Positions 5,342 to 7,182 of a stretch of 7,182 nucleotides of DNA are shown one piece after another. The stretch lies in contig JBAZMK010000010.1 in assembly GCA_041649755.1 (NCBI GenBank), positions 1 through 7,182 of the forward strand, given 5' to 3'. A program made the translations under genes and the position numbers. Under the pieces are notes generated by a model that ran no database searches, had not been told where the DNA came from, and saw only the letters and a program-made list of their open reading frames with translations. Source of the DNA: JAGVXH01 sp041649755 (GTDB taxonomy: Archaea > Nanobdellota > Nanobdellia > Pacearchaeales > GW2011-AR1). Within the stretch, counting starts at the first letter, position 1; the number at the start of each line of letters is the position of its first letter.

Positions 5342-5739
5342 AGCCAAAAGATAGGTTAGTAATTAAAAACAAATACAATGGTCACTGTGCGTACTGTGGG
5401 ATAAAGTTAGGTAGTCGATTTCATATTGACCATATTTTTCCACGAAGCAATGCTTGTTACCTCAAATCTCCAACGATGAGAGAGATATTTAATTTAGACA
5501 CCATCAATCTTTCTGACGTTGATGATGTTGCTAATTTGAATCCATCATGCGAAAGGTGCAACCGTTGGAAACAGACATACTCGATTGAACAGTTCCGCAA
5601 AGAGATAGAGTTGCAAGTAGAGAGGTTAAGAAGAACGCAAGCTGGCTTTCGTCTAGCTGAGGATTTCGGGATTATTCAAGAGAGAAATACTGCTGTGGTA
5701 TTTTACTTTGAATACCCTGAATTTAAAGACTTACAGTAA
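5338..5739 (+). CDS. HNH endonuclease, AT-rich and probably recently acquired
   Basis: This 133-aa protein has a complete HNH domain in its first part: C17-x2-C20 (HCAYCG), the catalytic H29-x-D31-H32 in FHIDHIFPRSN, the NLNPSCERCN segment (66-75) with the conserved Asn and C71-x2-C74, then W77-K78. The C-terminal half (83-133) is a helix followed by beta-like FYFEYPEF and may recognise DNA. It would cut DNA; free-standing phage HNH proteins of this layout often act as homing endonucleases. The start is ATG 5338, with GAGG at 5327-5330. By hand count, 5341-5520 is 35% G+C, against 53% for 4201-4380 and 54% for 5761-5880, so the gene is a compositional outlier. It directly follows a truncated methyltransferase-like start. 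Confidence 0.9.
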   Translation: MKPKDRLVIKNKYNGHCAYCGIKLGSRFHIDHIFPRSNACYLKSPTMREIFNLDTINLSDVDDVANLNPSCERCNRWKQTYSIEQFRKEIELQVERLRRTQAGFRLAEDFGIIQERNTAVVFYFEYPEFKDLQ

Positions 5740-5759
5740 TGAACATGGAGGGGATATAG

Positions 5760-6062
5760 ATGATAACAGACTATGAAAGGAAAGCACATACACCGATCCG
5801 CCACCAGCCCATGACCTACCGGCAAGCGTGGGCGCATGGATTATACGCCCTTAGAGACAAGGAAAGGTACGGCGACACCCCTGCCCCTGTAAAAACGCCA
5901 CTACCACCCGATATGCTACGTCTAAAGGCAAAGTTGGATGACCTGAGAGCGGGGCAGAACGTCTTGGAAAACAGGGTAAACGGATTGATGAAGATGGGAC
6001 ATACCCATTCTAAGAAAGTAAGTAAATACAGTACGTATTCCTTAGAAGATAGTGCCCCGTAA
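5760..6062 (+). CDS. Hypothetical protein with predicted coiled-coil segment, 100 aa
   Basis: The start is ATG 5760 with GGAGGGG at 5747-5753. Residues 18-40 (MTYRQAWAHGLYALRDKERYGDT) look helical. A Pro-rich turn (41-50) is followed by LRLKAKLDDLRAGQNVLENRVNGLM (53-77), whose Leu/Val spacing suggests a short coiled coil and thus self-association or partner binding. The tail is rich in Ser, Thr and Lys. There are no cysteines, membrane segments or enzyme motifs, and I do not recognise the family. Base composition returns to the window norm after the AT-rich HNH gene. It is the last gene before the origin-like region, its stop lying two bases before the G-quadruplex motif. An accessory replication role is possible from position only. 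Confidence 0.72.
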   Translation: MITDYERKAHTPIRHQPMTYRQAWAHGLYALRDKERYGDTPAPVKTPLPPDMLRLKAKLDDLRAGQNVLENRVNGLMKMGHTHSKKVSKYSTYSLEDSAP

Positions 6063-6064
6063 TT

Positions 6065-6083
6065 GGGGTAGGGTGGGGAGGGG
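6065..6083 (+). other. G-quadruplex motif
   Basis: GGGGTAGGGTGGGGAGGGG has four runs of three or four G separated by loops of two, one and one bases, among the most stable G-quadruplex layouts. It starts two bases after the stop of the preceding gene, so it can form in DNA and, on the + strand, in the transcript. It immediately precedes the AT-rich tract. CCCC at 6055-6058 could pair with GGGG 6065-6068 as a competing hairpin. Confidence 0.8.
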
Positions 6084-6109
6084 TACGTATTAATTAATTA
6101 TATATAAAG
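6084..6109. other. AT-rich tract, possible unwinding element
   Basis: After the palindrome TACGTA, the segment 6089-6108 is made only of A and T apart from its edges (ATTAATTAATTATATATAAA). Between a G-quadruplex motif and phased repeats it fits a DNA unwinding element. It could also hold a -10-like TATATA promoter box, but no convincing -35 partner is seen. Confidence 0.5.
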
Positions 6110-6144
6110 CAACGTGACGGGAGATTACGAGTAAATGAAAAGCC

Positions 6145-6217
6145 AGCGTCACAAGAAAATAGCTACAAGTTACGAGAGCGTCACAAGCGTAACATTTGCG
6201 TCACGAAGCGTCACAAG
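6145..6217 (+). repeat. Iteron-like CGTCAC repeats
   Basis: AGCGTCACAAG occurs exactly at 6145-6155, 6177-6187 and 6207-6217. A variant, GCGTCACGAAG, is at 6198-6208, and a weaker form, AGCGTAAC, at 6186-6193. The CGTCAC cores start at 6147, 6179, 6199 and 6209, i.e. 32, 20 and 10 bp apart, near whole helical turns. An inverted core GTGACG lies at 6114-6119, and GTTACG (6169-6174) mirrors CGTAAC (6188-6193). Such phased repeats are typical binding sites for an initiator or repressor. Confidence 0.75.
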
Positions 6218-6238
6218 CACGAGTGAAAGAAGGGGGAG

Positions 6239-7182
6239 ATGGTAGAGACGAAGTTAATTGATAAGGTGCGTCAGTTCCTTGCCCCCATTCAAGGAAGGGA
6301 CATCGATCTGATGCAGCTCCGGCGGGACTTGAACATAGACCCTGCATCTCCGGCGTGGGACGGATTGCGGATGATTCTCTTGCGGTTATCTGAAGGGGAG
6401 AATCCTTTAATTAGACCTACAGGGAGAAAGGACGGTAGTTATCGGGTTATTACACAGGTCAAGCCTGTCAGGGTGTTTGCACCAGGGAGGGAACGCAGAC
6501 AACCGTATATGCTTATATTCCCTAAAGAAAAAGCTACTGGATTAGAGATGTGGTTTGCCGATCAGATTACTATACGGGAGGGTGACTTTATATTCATAGC
6601 GGGTGTATCGAACTTTGGTAAGACATTACTGGCGTTGGAGTTTTGCGCTCAGAATATAGACAAGAAACCTGTGCTAATGGGAAATGAGTACACTACATGG
6701 AACTCAGAGAAACAGGAGTTTGAACCACACTCTCGATTCTTGAATCGGCTAGATAAAATGGATTGGGTGAAGTGGGTTGACGATGAAGGGATGGATAAGT
6801 TCACACTCTTACCAGTGAGGGATGATTATGCTTCCCATGTTGTCAAGGACAGAATCAATATCATAGATTGGGTAAATCTTAAAGAACACTACGACATAGG
6901 CCATGTTTGCGAGGAGATCAAGAAAGCATCCGGCAGAGGAATATCTATAGTAGTAGAACAAAAAGGGGAAGGTGCCAGCGCGGGGCGTGGCGGCCAATTT
7001 ACCAAAGACTTTACTGATGTTGAAATCTTACTTGACCCATTCGGGAAGGACGAGATTCTATTAACACTCGGTAAGGTAAAAGAGCCAAAACCTGGAGTAA
7101 GGCTGTATGGTAAAACGTATGCTTATTCGATATGGGACGGGGTAGAGATCAGAAACTTCCGAGAAGTCGTTACCTGCCCGCA
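6239..7182 (+). CDS. P-loop ATPase (RecA/DnaB-like) with N-terminal winged-helix-like domain, partial
   Basis: The frame is open from ATG 6239 to the window end, giving 314 residues without a stop. Residues 4-72 look like a winged-helix DNA-binding domain (helices LIDKVRQFLAP, DLMQLRRDLNI and GLRMILLRLSEG, wing DGSYRVI). The ATPase core has Walker A G122-VSNF-GKT (122-129), a NEYT segment (149-152), a Walker B-like INIIDW (206-211) and VVEQKGEGASAGRGGQFTKD (238-257), in the place of the RecA/DnaB Gln-sensor and L2-like loop. It would bind DNA and use ATP for strand loading, unwinding or recombination (DnaB-, RecA- or Sak4-like). An SD AAGGGGGAG abuts the ATG; the AAGG part (6230-6233) gives a 5-bp spacing. 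A GTG at 6266 is a weaker alternative start. It lies just behind the CGTCAC repeats, so binding to them is plausible. Confidence 0.82.
   Translation, partial: MVETKLIDKVRQFLAPIQGRDIDLMQLRRDLNIDPASPAWDGLRMILLRLSEGENPLIRPTGRKDGSYRVITQVKPVRVFAPGRERRQPYMLIFPKEKATGLEMWFADQITIREGDFIFIAGVSNFGKTLLALEFCAQNIDKKPVLMGNEYTTWNSEKQEFEPHSRFLNRLDKMDWVKWVDDEGMDKFTLLPVRDDYASHVVKDRINIIDWVNLKEHYDIGHVCEEIKKASGRGISIVVEQKGEGASAGRGGQFTKDFTDVEILLDPFGKDEILLTLGKVKEPKPGVRLYGKTYAYSIWDGVEIRNFREVVTCP

Larger units (their letters stand above)
6063..6238. other. Candidate phage replication origin
   Basis: This is the only gene-free stretch above 100 bp in the window, which is otherwise packed end to end. It holds, in order, a G-quadruplex motif, an AT-rich tract and directly repeated CGTCAC elements, and it leads straight into a replication/recombination ATPase gene. 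That order (structure element, unwinding element, iterons, replication gene) is typical of theta-type or recombination-primed phage origins. An operator/promoter region for the ATPase gene is the main alternative, and both could be true. No Rho-independent terminator hairpin with a U-tract is seen. Confidence 0.5.

Noticed and set aside
6063..6238. Rho-independent terminator or tRNA gene in the gene-free stretch
   Set aside because: No GC-rich hairpin followed by a T-run is present, and no cloverleaf or TTCGAATC-like T-loop could be found.
6809..6997. Minus-strand 62-codon frame near the window end
   Set aside because: It lies inside the ATPase gene, which has Walker motifs on the + strand, and has no SD or recognisable domain.

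Overview
The window reads as part of an early (DNA recombination and replication) module of a tailed-phage or prophage genome. The supporting signs are sixteen or so small genes all on the + strand, packed with 4-bp stop/start overlaps (ATGA, GTGA, TTGA), Shine-Dalgarno (SD) sequences in front of most starts, and a set of typical phage nucleic-acid enzymes. No structural, lysis or integration gene is visible. The host cannot be named. The frequent AAGGAG-type SD sites and an oxygen-sensitive radical SAM gene would fit an anaerobic bacterium, but that is inference.

Layout. Bases 1-165 hold the 3' end of an unrecognised Cys-containing gene, followed by a 69-aa unknown. Bases 405-2165 hold a recombination cluster: a putative ssDNA-annealing-type protein with a zinc-ribbon insert, a tiny HNH protein, a NinB-like protein started by TTG, and a Cys-rich 65-aa unknown. 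A radical SAM enzyme (TTG start) occupies 2187-3026. Bases 3023-4476 are accessory: a CxxC protein, an alanine-repeat protein flanked by two 25-bp direct repeats, another CxxC protein and a possible ASCH/PUA-like protein. Bases 4473-5315 encode a Dam-type adenine methyltransferase and a VRR-NUC nuclease. Next comes a nine-codon fragment that looks like the N terminus of a second DNA methyltransferase, cut off by an AT-rich HNH endonuclease gene (5338-5739). A 100-aa unknown follows. The only sizeable gene-free stretch (6063-6238) holds a strong G-quadruplex motif, an AT-rich tract and phased CGTCAC repeats, and is a candidate replication origin. It leads straight into a P-loop ATPase with an N-terminal winged-helix-like domain that runs off the window end.

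How it fits together. The annealing protein, NinB-like protein, VRR-NUC and HNH nucleases and the RecA/DnaB-like ATPase suggest recombination-dependent replication starting near the ATPase gene. The Dam enzyme marks the phage DNA. Two places (3363-3994 and 5312-5739) show gene gain right behind an existing start codon. These, the origin-like region and the phage radical SAM enzyme are the points most worth following up. All family assignments come from motif recognition by eye, with no database search.
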